40,644 nucleotides of DNA from Rhodothermales bacterium (lineage in GTDB: Bacteria; Bacteroidota; Rhodothermia; Rhodothermales; Bin80). The notes beneath the pieces were generated by a model that saw only the letters and a program-made list of their open reading frames with translations, was not told the origin of the DNA and searched no databases. Every line of letters begins with the position of its first letter. The first letter of the stretch is position 1. Shown here piece after piece: positions 1-8,378 of the stretch. The translations under genes were made by a program, and so were the position numbers. The DNA lies in NCBI GenBank assembly GCA_022821875.1, contig JAJECV010000021.1:1-40644 (forward strand). The letters run 5' to 3'.

Positions 1-502
1 TGGATTGCATAATATTCAGGTAAAAGCGGCACAGGGGGAGGAGGAGATTGATGTGTTTGAAGTATCGCTGAACGGGTATGAAGGGGAGACGGTGATCCTG
101 AACCTGTCGGGAACCAGGAATGTGATGGCCATCGGCTTTGATATCTTCGGCGTAGATGTCCGGGGAGACAGAATCTCCACGCAGACGGTGACCAGTGTTG
201 TGGATGAGATTGCCGAGCTTCCAACGGAGTTTGCACTTCATGGGAACTACCCGAACCCGTTCAATCCGTCTACACGGATCCAGTTTGATCTTCCAGAGTC
301 CGCACAGGTCACGCTGCAGGTGGTAGATATGCTGGGCCGGGAAGTGATGACCCTGCCGGCGAAGGAGTTTGAAGCAGGTGCAAACCGGAACATGGAGATC
401 AATGCGGTGAACCTTGCTTCGGGCACGTATCTGTACCGGATGATTGCAACCGGAGCAGAAAGCCGGTATGTGAAGACCGGTCGCATGACGCTGGTGAAGT
501 AA
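1..502 (+). CDS. C-terminal part of a T9SS-sorted secreted protein (5' end outside window)
   Basis: The reading frame is open from the window edge, so the true start lies upstream and only about 166 residues are visible. The last ~80 residues form a typical type A type IX secretion sorting domain. They contain the Asn-Tyr-Pro-Asn-Pro-Phe-Asn-Pro motif, then a beta-rich stretch with a Leu-Gly-Arg-Glu turn, a Ser-Gly-Thr-Tyr-Leu-Tyr-Arg strand and a terminal Lys-rich end. Such domains direct proteins through the Por/T9SS translocon to the cell surface or medium of Bacteroidota and relatives and are usually cleaved. The upstream ~85 residues are beta-rich and were not recognised as a family. The gene converges on the ATP synthase operon. 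The sorting domain is secure; the cargo function is unknown. Confidence 0.85.
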   Translation, partial: GLHNIQVKAAQGEEEIDVFEVSLNGYEGETVILNLSGTRNVMAIGFDIFGVDVRGDRISTQTVTSVVDEIAELPTEFALHGNYPNPFNPSTRIQFDLPESAQVTLQVVDMLGREVMTLPAKEFEAGANRNMEINAVNLASGTYLYRMIATGAESRYVKTGRMTLVK

Positions 503-540
503 CCTGCAACGAGTCGCCTCACGACTTGGTTAAAAGAAAC

Positions 541-576
541 AGAGCGCCCCGGTATCGAAAGATGCCGGGGCGCTCT
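541..576. terminator. Strong hairpin terminator between the T9SS gene and the atp operon
   Basis: A 16-bp stem (541-556 with 561-576, one G-U type pair) closes a GAAA loop. On the minus strand it is followed by a T-rich tract (the A-rich stretch at 531-539 on the plus strand), as expected for an intrinsic terminator of the atp operon. On the plus strand the tail is G/T mixed, so termination of the T9SS gene there is less certain. It sits between two convergent genes, where a shared terminator is expected. Confidence 0.8.
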
Positions 577-706
577 TGGGTTGGGGGGTGTAGCAATCAA
601 CCGAGTCAGGTTTGCCTGCTTGTCAGATCGGGTCTGACATGACTCCTCAAAGAATCAAGTGGCGTAACGGGGGATAGAAACTCGGGAGGAAGTGTTAAAG
701 ATGCAA

Positions 707-1630
707 TCACGCGTCTTCCAGTGCGTTTGCGCCACTGATGATTTCCAGGATCTCGGTGGTGATTGCACTCTGGCGGGCACGATTATACTGCAGGCGTAAT
801 GCTCGCAGGAGCTCGGTGGCGTTTGCGGTGGCATTATCCATCGCCACCATGCGTGCACCATGCTCTGCCGCAGCAGATTCCAGTAAGGCATGCCAGATCT
901 CGAAGTTCACGAATCGCGGGATGAGGGCATTCAGGATATCTGCGGAATTCGGGTCAAAGATATAATCTGCCCGATAACGGTCCTGTATATCAGGGGCTGC
1001 AACGTTCTCCTGTCGCATTACCGGAGTTTTAAACTGCTCCGGCGGGATTGGAATCAGTGGAGCAGCAATCCGGTTCTGCGCAATGGTATTCTTGAATTCA
1101 TTGTAGACGAGTTTCACTTCATCCCATTTTCCCTCTGTATAGCCCTCCATGGCTAAGTTTCCGATGCTGAGGGCGGTATCAAAGGTTAAGTCCCTGAAAA
1201 CATCGCTGAGATCTGCCGCCATCTTGTACCCGCGCTTACGGAAGTACTCGGCCCCCTTGCGCCCGGCCCCGACAATCTGCAGGGTCCCCTTTGCGTGGAG
1301 TTCGGTGTAGTTTGAGTGAATCAGGGACTCTGCCGTTTTGATCACATTGCTGTTGAACGCCCCCGCCAATCCCCGATCTCCTGTAATGACAATGATGAGG
1401 GCCCCGTTCACCTCTTCATGTGGACGAAGCAGGGGGTGTGACTCGACCTCGCCCTGGCGTTTGAGGTGCTCAATGATTTCCCCAATCTTGTACGCGTACG
1501 GCCGGGTCTTGAAGATGTTTTCCTGTGCACGGCGCAGTTTTGCCGCCGCCACCATCTTCATGGCCCGGGTGACCTGCTGTGTATTCTGGACCGAACCGAT
1601 ACGCGTACGGATGTCACGCAGAGTTGCCAT
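707..1630 (-). CDS. atpG: F0F1 ATP synthase subunit gamma
   Basis: The product is a 307-residue gamma subunit, the central rotor shaft of F1 that couples ring rotation to catalysis. The N-terminal helix has the family pattern of an initial Ala-Thr-Leu-Arg-Asp-Ile and a Thr-Arg-Ala-Met-Lys-Met-Val-Ala segment. The C-terminal helix ends in the conserved pattern around Gln-Ser-Ala-Ile-Thr-Thr-Glu-Ile. The two helices form the coiled coil inserted into the alpha/beta hexamer. The start codon overlaps the atpA stop by one base, which suggests translational coupling. It is the last gene of the operon. atpD and atpC do not follow; in Bacteroidota they commonly lie elsewhere. Confidence 0.97.
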   Translation of the reverse strand: MATLRDIRTRIGSVQNTQQVTRAMKMVAAAKLRRAQENIFKTRPYAYKIGEIIEHLKRQGEVESHPLLRPHEEVNGALIIVITGDRGLAGAFNSNVIKTAESLIHSNYTELHAKGTLQIVGAGRKGAEYFRKRGYKMAADLSDVFRDLTFDTALSIGNLAMEGYTEGKWDEVKLVYNEFKNTIAQNRIAAPLIPIPPEQFKTPVMRQENVAAPDIQDRYRADYIFDPNSADILNALIPRFVNFEIWHALLESAAAEHGARMVAMDNATANATELLRALRLQYNRARQSAITTEILEIISGANALEDA

Positions 1631-3225
1631 CAGGCTTTTGCAGCATAAAGATCAACAAGTCTCGCTGCCTCCTGACGGAAAGCCTCCTTGGCCTCATCGG
1701 TCAACATGCCGGTATCCCGAATGCTGGCAAGGGCATCTGAGGCACGAACCCGCAGGTTTTCAAGCAATTCTGTTTCGAAGCGGTCAATATCGGATACGGC
1801 AACTGTATCCAGAAGGCCTTCACTGCCAATAAAGATGATGGCCACCTGCTCCTCCACCGGTACAGGTGCAAACTGCCCCTGTTTGAGCAGTTCGACAAGG
1901 CACTCCCCACGCCGCAGTTGCCGCTGCGTTGCAGGATCAAGATCGGATCCGAACTTGGAGAAGGCCTCTAACTCCCGGTACTGGGCCAGATCCAGCCGCA
2001 ACATCCCCGCAGCAGACTTCATCGCCTTGATCTGCGCACTGCCGCCGACACGGCTCACGGAAATCCCTACATTGATTGCCGGGCGTATGCCCGCATTAAA
2101 CAGGTCGGGTTCCAGATAAATCTGTCCGTCTGTAATAGAAATTACATTGGTCGGGATATAGGCATCCACGGCTCCAGCCTGGGTCTCGATGACCGGCAGC
2201 GCCGTTAAGGATCCTCCTCCTTTCACCTTGTCCCTCAAAGAGTCCGGCAAGTCGTTCATTTTGGAGGCAATCTCCTGACTTGCAGTGATCTTGGCGGCAC
2301 GCTCTAACAGGCGGCTGTGGAGATAGAAAACATCTCCCGGGTAGGCCTCACGTCCCGGCGGCCGCCGAAGCAGAAGCGAAACCTGCCGGTAGGCCACGGC
2401 CTGCTTGGATAAGTCGTCATAAATCACTAACGCATGGCGGCCCGTGTCCCGAAAATATTCCCCGATACAGGCACCGGCAAAAGGCGCAATAAACTGGAGT
2501 GGAGCGGCAACGGAAGCCGGTGCGTTCACGATCACGGTGTAGTCCATGGCCCCATGTTCCTCCAGTGCACGGGCAACCTGCGCAACCGTGGAGGCTTTCT
2601 GCCCAATCGCAACATAGATACAGTAGACCGGTGCATCGGTCTCGTGGGTGGACCGCTGACTGATGATCGTATCAATCAGTACCGCGGTCTTACCGGTTTG
2701 CCGGTCACCAATCACTAATTCCCGCTGTCCGCGGCCAATCGGGATCATGGAGTCAATCGCCTTGATACCGGTTACGATGGGTTCAGATACGGGCTGGCGA
2801 TAAATAACGCCGGGTGCTTTGCGCTCCAGAGGCATTTCGCAGGTTTCGCCGGTAAGGGCCCCCTTACCGTCGAGCACATTGCCTAGTGGGTCAATCACCC
2901 GCCCCAACATGCTCTCGGTTACCTGGATGGAAGCGATCCGGCGGGTTCGACGCGCCTGATCGCCTTCTTTCACATCCTGCACCTCTCCAAAGAGAACTAC
3001 TCCTACATTGTCTTCCTCCAGATTCAGAACCATGCCGGTTGCATCGCGTTCCGGGAACACGATCAATTCTCCAGCCTGCACCTTTGACAGACCGTAGAGT
3101 CGGGCGATGCCGTCCCCTACCTGTAGAACGGTTCCCACTTCATATACATCTGTCGTGGATTCGAAACCACCGAGTTCCTGTTTGAGGAGTGCGGTGACTT
3201 CATCGGGTCGTATAGCCGTTGTCAT
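1630..3225 (-). CDS. atpA: F0F1 ATP synthase subunit alpha
   Basis: The product is a 531-residue alpha subunit, within the usual 500-550 range. The non-catalytic nucleotide site is complete: a P-loop Gly-Asp-Arg-Gln-Thr-Gly-Lys-Thr at about residues 173-180, a Walker B region with Ile-Tyr-Asp-Asp-Leu-Ser-Lys, and the conserved C-terminal-side Ser-Val-Ser-Arg-Val-Gly-Gly segment that supplies the arginine finger to the beta subunit. The N-terminal beta-barrel domain covers roughly residues 25-95. It lies between atpH (15-bp gap) and atpG (1-bp overlap), the standard operon position. Confidence 0.98.
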   Translation of the reverse strand: MTTAIRPDEVTALLKQELGGFESTTDVYEVGTVLQVGDGIARLYGLSKVQAGELIVFPERDATGMVLNLEEDNVGVVLFGEVQDVKEGDQARRTRRIASIQVTESMLGRVIDPLGNVLDGKGALTGETCEMPLERKAPGVIYRQPVSEPIVTGIKAIDSMIPIGRGQRELVIGDRQTGKTAVLIDTIISQRSTHETDAPVYCIYVAIGQKASTVAQVARALEEHGAMDYTVIVNAPASVAAPLQFIAPFAGACIGEYFRDTGRHALVIYDDLSKQAVAYRQVSLLLRRPPGREAYPGDVFYLHSRLLERAAKITASQEIASKMNDLPDSLRDKVKGGGSLTALPVIETQAGAVDAYIPTNVISITDGQIYLEPDLFNAGIRPAINVGISVSRVGGSAQIKAMKSAAGMLRLDLAQYRELEAFSKFGSDLDPATQRQLRRGECLVELLKQGQFAPVPVEEQVAIIFIGSEGLLDTVAVSDIDRFETELLENLRVRASDALASIRDTGMLTDEAKEAFRQEAARLVDLYAAKA

Positions 3226-3240
3226 TTCGTAATTACTTAA

Positions 3241-3774
3241 TTAGGCTTGCACATGCAGGCGGGCATGCAGTAGCGTGAGCTGATGCTGTACACTGCCGTC
3301 ATAGACCGTATCTCCAATTTTCAGCACGATTCCCCCGATCAGGGCCGGATCCTTAGTTACATGAAGGCGTACGGTACGGTTCAGATGTGTGCTTAGCACG
3401 TTTTGCAGACGGGCCTGCTCATCTGGGGATAACTCCGAGTACACACGGGCCTGCACAGGAATGATTCCCTGCGACTCGTCGGCCAGTGCTAGAAACCGGT
3501 CCAGAATCATACGCAGCAGTGATTCTCTACCGCGTTCCACCAGCATCTGCAGAAAACGCAGGGTCACCGCATGGAGATGTTCTGCAAACAGAGTTTGCAG
3601 AACGGCAGACTTCTTATGCCGGGGCACAACAGGGCTTTTTATGCACTGCTCCAACTCTGGAGAATTGTCCAGCGTTTCGATGAGCAGGTTTACATCACCG
3701 GTGACCGAGGCAATGGTTGTCGTCTCGGTGTAGAGCGCCTGTGCATAGCGCTGTGCTACCGCAGAGGAGATCAT
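3241..3774 (-). CDS. atpH: F0F1 ATP synthase subunit delta
   Basis: The product is a 177-residue delta (OSCP-like) subunit, which joins the peripheral stalk to the top of F1. The N-terminal helical domain begins with a typical Ala-Gln-Arg-Tyr-Ala-Gln-Ala-Leu pattern. The C-terminal part has the family signature Asp-Pro-Ala-Leu-Ile-Gly-Gly-Ile-Val-Leu-Lys-Ile-Gly-Asp with a following Tyr-Asp-Gly-Ser. Its start overlaps the atpF stop by four bases (ATGA type), and it precedes atpA as usual. Confidence 0.96.
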   Translation of the reverse strand: MISSAVAQRYAQALYTETTTIASVTGDVNLLIETLDNSPELEQCIKSPVVPRHKKSAVLQTLFAEHLHAVTLRFLQMLVERGRESLLRMILDRFLALADESQGIIPVQARVYSELSPDEQARLQNVLSTHLNRTVRLHVTKDPALIGGIVLKIGDTVYDGSVQHQLTLLHARLHVQA

Positions 3775-4304
3775 GCCTGATAGGGAGGCTGGTTATTTCC
3801 GCCGTGTGATGTCAGTCCGTCAATAAAACGGTTAACAAGTGCACGCTGGCGTGAGGTATCCAGGTTTTCCTGGAGTACTTTCTCGGCGGCAAGGATCGCC
3901 AGATCCGAAACCTCGCTCCGAAGCGCCTGCAATGCACGTTCCTTATCACGCTCAATCTCCTCCCGCGCCTGTTCACGCATTGCAGTAATCTCTTCCTGTG
4001 TGCGCTGTGCCTCCCGGTCACGGATCCGCTGTGCCTCTTCGTGGGCTTCACGAAGCAGCCGCTGTGCGTCCTGCTCGGCTTCACGTCGCGCCTGTTGATT
4101 ACTTTCCTGTATGCGTCTGCTTTCTGCGAGAGCTTCCTCGGCCCGGTTCATAGAGGCCGCAATGGTTTTTTCCCGTTCAGATAAAGCAGTGGTGATCGGC
4201 CCCCATGCATACCGCCGAAGCAGGAGCAGAAGGGCCAGAAAGACCACCGTCAGCCAGATGACCAGACCAACATTGGCACTCAGTAGGTTTGCGGCAAGCA
4301 CCAT
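3771..4304 (-). CDS. atpF: F0F1 ATP synthase subunit b
   Basis: The product is a 177-residue b subunit. One N-terminal transmembrane helix (about residues 10-30, followed by a double Arg and Tyr-Ala-Trp-Gly-Pro) anchors it. The rest is a long, highly charged helix rich in Glu, Arg and Gln, predicted to dimerise as the peripheral stator stalk. The pattern Leu-Ser-Glu-Arg-Glu-Lys-Thr-Ile just after the membrane segment is characteristic. It lies 9 bp after atpE and overlaps atpH by 4 bp. Only one b-type gene is present, so a homodimeric stalk is likely. Confidence 0.96.
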   Translation of the reverse strand: MVLAANLLSANVGLVIWLTVVFLALLLLLRRYAWGPITTALSEREKTIAASMNRAEEALAESRRIQESNQQARREAEQDAQRLLREAHEEAQRIRDREAQRTQEEITAMREQAREEIERDKERALQALRSEVSDLAILAAEKVLQENLDTSRQRALVNRFIDGLTSHGGNNQPPYQA

Positions 4305-4313
4305 GATGATGGT

Positions 4314-4544
4314 CTAGGACTTAAAGGCAAGGATAAAGGAGATGACCAATCCGAACAGCGCCACCCCTTCAATCAGGGCGGCCGCAATAATCATTGTGGT
4401 CCGAATATCATTGGTTGCCTCGGGCTGGCGGGCGGTCCCCTCCATAGCAGGGCCGGCTAGTCGGCCAATGCCGAGTCCGGTTCCGATGGCGACGAGGCCG
4501 GCTCCGAGGCCGGCTCCGAGGTATGCGAGAGCTAGTGCGTCCAT
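4314..4544 (-). CDS. atpE: F0F1 ATP synthase subunit c (proton-type)
   Basis: The product is a 76-residue two-helix proteolipid forming the rotor ring. Helix 1 carries the Gly-x-Gly-x-Gly packing motif (about 20-30). The polar loop has the conserved Ala-Arg-Gln-Pro-Glu (38-42). Helix 2 carries the ion-binding Glu59. The residue after Glu59 is Gly, not Ser or Thr as in sodium-coordinating rings, and no Gln is positioned as a sodium ligand in helix 1. This argues for proton coupling; that is an inference from motif comparison. It is flanked by atpB (34-bp gap) and atpF. The leader is A/T-rich with no clear Shine-Dalgarno. Confidence 0.97.
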   Translation of the reverse strand: MDALALAYLGAGLGAGLVAIGTGLGIGRLAGPAMEGTARQPEATNDIRTTMIIAAALIEGVALFGLVISFILAFKS

Positions 4545-4578
4545 GTGTAAAAAATAGTTAAGGGTTTAGTTTATACGC

Positions 4579-5673
4579 TTAATGTGCCTCACTGTGCGAA
4601 TGTTCGGCAATGGCCATCCCAATGAACAGTGCGGACAGAATAGTGAAGATGTAGGCTTGAATGAATGCAATGAGCACTTCAAGACACATCACGAATAAGG
4701 TAAAGCCGAGGCTGATCGGCACAACACCGTAGCCTACCGCTTCACCAAACAGATTGGTAAACGTGAAAATCATTCCGATAAGACTAAGAATCACCAAGTG
4801 CCCGGCAGTGAGATTGGCAAAAAGCCGAATCGCAAGCGCAATCGGCTTGGTGAAGAGCCCCATAATCTCGGTTGGAATCAAGAGAATTTTGACTAGGACT
4901 GGCATTCCAGGAGGCCAGAAAACATGCCGCCAGTGATCTTTGGATCCATTGGTCTGCGTCAATACAAAGGTGAATGCTGCCAGAACTGCCGTAATATTCA
5001 AATTGGATGTTGCGGTTGCACCAAAGGGGACAAGTCCCAGCAGATTGCAGGTTAGAATAAAGAAAAATGCCGTTAACAGGTAGGGCAGAAAGCGCTGGTA
5101 ATGCTGCTTGCCCAAGTTGGGGACTGCGATGTCATCCCGAACAAAAATGACCAGCGTTTCAAACAGATTCTGGACGAGCCCCCGGGGAGCACTGGTACGC
5201 CCAATCCCGCGTTTGTACCGGTTGGCCAGTTGCACGAAGATGGCCAGCAAAATTCCGGATGCGAGCAGAGCGAACACCAGATGCTTGGTCATGGATAGAT
5301 CCAGAATGATTGCCGATTGATCATTGATGGGAATCAATTTTGCATCCAGATGCTTTCCCTCGGAGATCAGTGTATGGAGACTGTCTTCGGTGACGTAGAT
5401 CGTGGTGTCGGTCTCAAATTTGGCGGCAAATTCGTTGGATTGAAGCGCATTTTTTGTGGATCGGAATACGCGCAGGCCGTAGCCGTCCGATTCGCTGCGA
5501 AGGATGAAAATCCGGGGCAATTCCACCTTCCCGATGGGCAGGAAGTCCAGATAATAAGCATCGGCAGTATGGTGGACTGCGTCAAACTCTCCGTCCTCGG
5601 CAGCCAGAACACTCATAGGGGGCCAAAACACGATCAGGCACAATAAGTAAGTAAAAAGGCGTACTGAATGCAT
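4579..5673 (-). CDS. atpB: F0F1 ATP synthase subunit a
   Basis: The product is a 364-residue subunit a, the proton half-channel of Fo. It is longer than the ~270 residues of the E. coli protein because an N-terminal extension of about 130 residues precedes the membrane core. This extension starts with a signal-peptide-like segment (1-24) and is probably periplasmic; similar extensions are known in Bacteroidota. The core has five or more hydrophobic helices. It has the essential Arg at about residue 283 within Ala-Ile-Arg-Leu-Phe-Ala-Asn and the conserved Gln-Ala-Tyr-Ile-Phe near the C-terminus. The start overlaps the stop of the upstream atpI-like gene by one base (TGATG). Confidence 0.96.
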   Translation of the reverse strand: MHSVRLFTYLLCLIVFWPPMSVLAAEDGEFDAVHHTADAYYLDFLPIGKVELPRIFILRSESDGYGLRVFRSTKNALQSNEFAAKFETDTTIYVTEDSLHTLISEGKHLDAKLIPINDQSAIILDLSMTKHLVFALLASGILLAIFVQLANRYKRGIGRTSAPRGLVQNLFETLVIFVRDDIAVPNLGKQHYQRFLPYLLTAFFFILTCNLLGLVPFGATATSNLNITAVLAAFTFVLTQTNGSKDHWRHVFWPPGMPVLVKILLIPTEIMGLFTKPIALAIRLFANLTAGHLVILSLIGMIFTFTNLFGEAVGYGVVPISLGFTLFVMCLEVLIAFIQAYIFTILSALFIGMAIAEHSHSEAH

Positions 5674-5948
5674 CAGTTTTCTTGACGGATTAACCAGGCA
5701 ATCTCAGCGAAAATCCCGATCAAAACGATGAACAAAAACGTTCCCGCAAAGACGGGGAGTACAACAGGAAATAATTGAATGATGATCATTAAAGCGGTCA
5801 GGGCTGCAAACATACGCAACACCATCCCGCCAAGTACTATGGGCACAAATTTCGATGTGTTCCGAGCAATCCGCACCACCAGCACATTTGCGAACGTATA
5901 ACACAGTCCCAAAAGTGCCCCAAGTCCCATGCTCCATACCGAACTCAT
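5673..5948 (-). CDS. Small ATP synthase-associated membrane protein (AtpI-like)
   Basis: The product is 91 residues with three or four hydrophobic helices, starting Met-Ser-Ser-Val-Trp-Ser. The open frame extends upstream to 6110, but those extra ~54 residues look unlike the family and include a Cys/Pro-rich stretch, so I chose the Met at 5948, which begins the first membrane helix. Size, topology and position directly before atpB match the AtpI/subunit I class of accessory proteins that help assemble the c-ring. Assignment to AtpI rather than AtpR is uncertain. It follows atpZ with an 80-bp gap and overlaps atpB by one base. Confidence 0.72.
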   Translation of the reverse strand: MSSVWSMGLGALLGLCYTFANVLVVRIARNTSKFVPIVLGGMVLRMFAALTALMIIIQLFPVVLPVFAGTFLFIVLIGIFAEIAWLIRQEN

Positions 5949-6028
5949 CTCTCTTAAACCAAGGTATACGAAATTGGTGCGAACAAGATCAGGAAAGATG
6001 GGATTTTTTTTGCGAAGCGCACAATATC

Positions 6029-6238
6029 CTATGCACGGTGGTTTGCAATATGGATCAATCGTATAAATATGCAGACCATCCCGATGATTGAACCCGTCAG
6101 GATCAGCCACGGGGTGGTTCCAAACAGTCGGTCCAGAAGATAGCCGCCGAATGCAAATGCAACCATGGTCATGCCTAACTGCATGCCAAGGCTGAGATAG
6201 GGCGAGGCATCACGCAAGCTGTTCTGCCAATCGCTCAT
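6029..6238 (-). CDS. atpZ: AtpZ/AtpI family protein
   Basis: The product is a ~69-residue protein with two transmembrane helices. It has a conserved short N-terminal segment ending Ala-Ser-Pro-Tyr-Leu-Ser-Leu-Gly-Met-Gln-Leu-Gly and the AtpZ hallmark Gly-Tyr-Leu-Leu-Asp-Arg-Leu-Phe-Gly-Thr-x-Pro-Trp between the helices. AtpZ proteins accompany AtpI at the head of atp operons and have been linked to c-ring assembly and divalent cation transport. Two Met codons (6247 and 6238) are possible; the second has a GGAG just upstream. The start lies inside the end of the bactofilin gene (about 29-bp overlap), so translational coupling is likely. Confidence 0.85.
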   Translation of the reverse strand: MSDWQNSLRDASPYLSLGMQLGMTMVAFAFGGYLLDRLFGTTPWLILTGSIIGMVCIFIRLIHIANHRA

Positions 6239-6662
6239 CTGCTCCATTGGATGTGGCCACAAATTTGGATGCAATCGCTTCGGATTTCGGTCCTGTCTGA
6301 CACTCCCCGTTGAAGATGGCCCCCTCCTCAATGACTAACCGATCCGCGTGGATGGTCCCTTCTACTCTTGCGGTACTGGTCAGCAGCACCTTCTCCGTCG
6401 CCGTGATCTCTCCTTCGATGGAACCGGATATGTTGATGTTTTCGGCCCGAACGGATCCGGTCACCACCCCGTTTTCGGTGATCACTACGGTGCCCTCAAC
6501 CTGCAGACTTCCTTCAAGTTTACCGGCTAGCCGCGTATCGGAAGTAGAAGTCAAAGAGCCTTTAAGGTCAGTTCCACCTGAAATGATGTTGAGATTTGCT
6601 GTACCTAACGAATCTTTCATTCCATGAGGAAGAGTTTTTGTCTGTTTTTTGCTTTGCAACAT
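6210..6662 (-). CDS. Bactofilin (polymer-forming cytoskeletal protein)
   Basis: The product is a 150-residue bactofilin. The central ~100 residues are a ladder of short beta strands with regularly spaced Gly, Val and Ile (a right-handed beta-helix core). They start with an Asn-Ile-Ile-Ser-Gly-Gly-Thr segment and include repeated Val-x-Gly-x-Val/Ile turns. The termini are short and polar. Bactofilins polymerise without nucleotide into membrane-associated filaments that position envelope enzymes. The M23 peptidase gene directly upstream in the same orientation is the classic partner in many phyla. A second possible start lies at residue 15. Confidence 0.92.
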   Translation of the reverse strand: MLQSKKQTKTLPHGMKDSLGTANLNIISGGTDLKGSLTSTSDTRLAGKLEGSLQVEGTVVITENGVVTGSVRAENINISGSIEGEITATEKVLLTSTARVEGTIHADRLVIEEGAIFNGECQTGPKSEAIASKFVATSNGADERLAEQLA

Positions 6663-6862
6663 GAATCACCGGTCTGGGTACGCACGCCCGGTAAGTATAA
6701 GAAAAAAAAGGGAACTACGCATGGAATGCCGGTGCTACGATGAAAACGTCAGATGGTTTGCGGTGGCACCCGAGATTCCAGCGTTCAGTGGATTTGGTAT
6801 GCATTACAAGATTTGTGAACCGGGAGCCACCATTAGAATTCGCCCGTATTTGCCTGAATGTC
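6663..6862 (-). promoter_or_regulatory. Gap between M23 and bactofilin genes; possible internal promoter
   Basis: This 200-bp stretch holds no convincing gene. On the minus strand it contains an eight-T run (plus-strand A run at 6702-6709) followed by a TATACT hexamer (6694-6699 on the plus strand). That could be a -10 element about 30 bp before the bactofilin start. No good -35 was found. It is the largest gap in the run from DUF721 to atpG, so a second transcription start for bactofilin plus atp genes is plausible. Confidence 0.25.
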
Positions 6863-7828
6863 TTAGTAGCCGATCAGGTAGTTGGCAGGGTTCTGTGCGA
6901 GGCCGTTGTTCCACAGTTCAAAATGAAGGTGAGGCCCTGAAGTGTATTCCCCTGAATCTCCGCTGATCGCGATACTTTCTCGAACCTGGACCCGATCCCC
7001 AACCTGTTTTAGCAGGCGCTGGTTATGCTTGTAGACAGAAATGTATCCATCGGCATGCTGGATTGCAATTGTGTAGCCACCCTCATAGGTCCAGTCCGAA
7101 AAAATAACGTATCCATCTCCGATACAGCGTATAATTGATCCTTCGCTGGTGGAGATGTCAATTGCATAGTGCCCCTCTTCGGCATCAAAGCCGCGTGTGA
7201 CCAGCCCCTGCACGGGAGGCAGCACAGGCAGTTGCAGGCTTGCCAGATAATTGTTTGAAGAGGCGGATGGAACCTTTGCAGCAGAATCTTGGGCCGGAAT
7301 ATCGGAGACGGGAATAGCGAGCCACGGATCGCCTCCTGCCAGAATAGAGACGGGAGCCGGAATCAGTCCGTTTGCATTCAGGAGCGGGGTCCCGGGTTGA
7401 TTGGCCTGCAGAGCAGAGTCTGTGAGTGCAGCGTCCGTGTCCCCGGATAACAGGCGTTGAAGATTTGAGAGGTATTGGGTTTGTGCATTGAGTGAGTCTA
7501 CGATCTCCTGTAATCGAAGGGAGGTCAGTACAGAGCGCTGATGGAGTTCCCGGAGATTGTAGTTGGGGATCAGCCCGCGCGAAAGCAAAAAGAGTGCAAG
7601 TCCCATAACGGCGAAGGTGTAGAGCAGCAGTGCAGCGAGGGAGGTGGAACGAAGATGGAATCGTCTAGGATAGAATTCGCGATAGGACCTGGAATTACGA
7701 TTTTTCCAGACAATGATGCGGGACCCCGGGCCGGCTCTCCAGAAGACTTCTCGCCAGAAAATCACAAAATCACGCAGGGGGCGTGCCAGTGGGAGATTCT
7801 GCAATAATCTATTGAAAAATAATTTCAT
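6863..7828 (-). CDS. M23 family (LytM-type) envelope metallopeptidase
   Basis: The product is ~321 residues from the Met at 7828; an upstream in-frame Met at 7855 would add nine. A basic N-terminus precedes one transmembrane helix (about 62-84), so the protein is likely anchored with its catalytic domain in the periplasm. A helical linker (about 90-130) and a Ser/Ala/Pro-rich region follow. The C-terminal M23 domain has all expected zinc and catalytic residues: His220 and Asp224 (His-Tyr-Ala-Ile-Asp), His268 (Tyr-Lys-His), and His300/His302 in Pro-His-Leu-His-Phe-Glu. It is therefore probably an active peptidoglycan endopeptidase. Its neighbour is a bactofilin, and the pair likely affects cell shape. 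It overlaps the DUF721 gene by 20 bp. Confidence 0.92.
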   Translation of the reverse strand: MKLFFNRLLQNLPLARPLRDFVIFWREVFWRAGPGSRIIVWKNRNSRSYREFYPRRFHLRSTSLAALLLYTFAVMGLALFLLSRGLIPNYNLRELHQRSVLTSLRLQEIVDSLNAQTQYLSNLQRLLSGDTDAALTDSALQANQPGTPLLNANGLIPAPVSILAGGDPWLAIPVSDIPAQDSAAKVPSASSNNYLASLQLPVLPPVQGLVTRGFDAEEGHYAIDISTSEGSIIRCIGDGYVIFSDWTYEGGYTIAIQHADGYISVYKHNQRLLKQVGDRVQVRESIAISGDSGEYTSGPHLHFELWNNGLAQNPANYLIGY

Positions 7829-8108
7829 GGATGATACGCTTTCCCAGTGTCTCATTCAGGCGATCCCTCCACTGAATCCGATGCATATGTAGTTCCTGCC
7901 GCCATGTGCCTGAGTTTAATTGAACATACATTTTTCCCCGACGCGTCCAGACCCGTTCGGTGACCTTCGCAATGATCGGTCCTGCAAGTTCATGCCAGAC
8001 CTCAACGGCTTTCGCTTCGTCGATACCCTCCCGCATGCCAAGATCGTCAATGGCAGCATCAACGAGATCAGAAAGCGCGAACGTCGTCGGGGTTTTTTTC
8101 GACTGCAT
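7809..8108 (-). CDS. DUF721 domain protein (DciA-like)
   Basis: The product is a 99-residue protein matching the DUF721 pattern: an N-terminal amphipathic helix, a Val-Trp-x-Glu-Leu-Ala-Gly-Pro-Ile-Ile segment, and a beta strand followed by Ser-Gly-Thr-Trp-Arg-Gln-Glu-Leu and a basic helix ending Leu-Asn-Glu. DUF721 includes DciA, the bacterial replicative-helicase loader/operator; short forms in Bacteroidota are often beside recF. recF is not in this window. It is the first gene of the minus-strand cluster and is divergent from gluQ. A role in replication is inferred from the family only. Confidence 0.82.
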   Translation of the reverse strand: MQSKKTPTTFALSDLVDAAIDDLGMREGIDEAKAVEVWHELAGPIIAKVTERVWTRRGKMYVQLNSGTWRQELHMHRIQWRDRLNETLGKRIIHEIIFQ

Positions 8109-8378
8109 GAAATCTAGGGCATCAAAGTATGTCTAACCCCGTTATGCGGTATAGGATGCAAAGCGAGGTGATTCCTCTGAAAACTGTAACTCACAAAACA
8201 ACGGTTCGGGAACAATGTTTTAGTGATCATGCAGGAGGTGGTAGATCGCGGGGACATGTTCTCATCAGTGTTCAGAGTTGGTGCACTTGAGCGGCAAGGA
8301 GTACGCACATGGATGACATCAGAGAACCCTGGAATTGTTTCGGCAGGTTCCACCTTGCAGACACAGTTTATAAAGGGA
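8109..8378. other. Divergent intergenic region between DUF721 and gluQ
   Basis: This 270-bp stretch should hold promoters for both the minus-strand envelope/atp cluster and gluQ. The gluQ frame stays open upstream to 8223, but the residues before 8379 do not resemble the synthetase and I treat them as untranslated. No clear hairpin or known riboswitch was seen. Confidence 0.4.
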
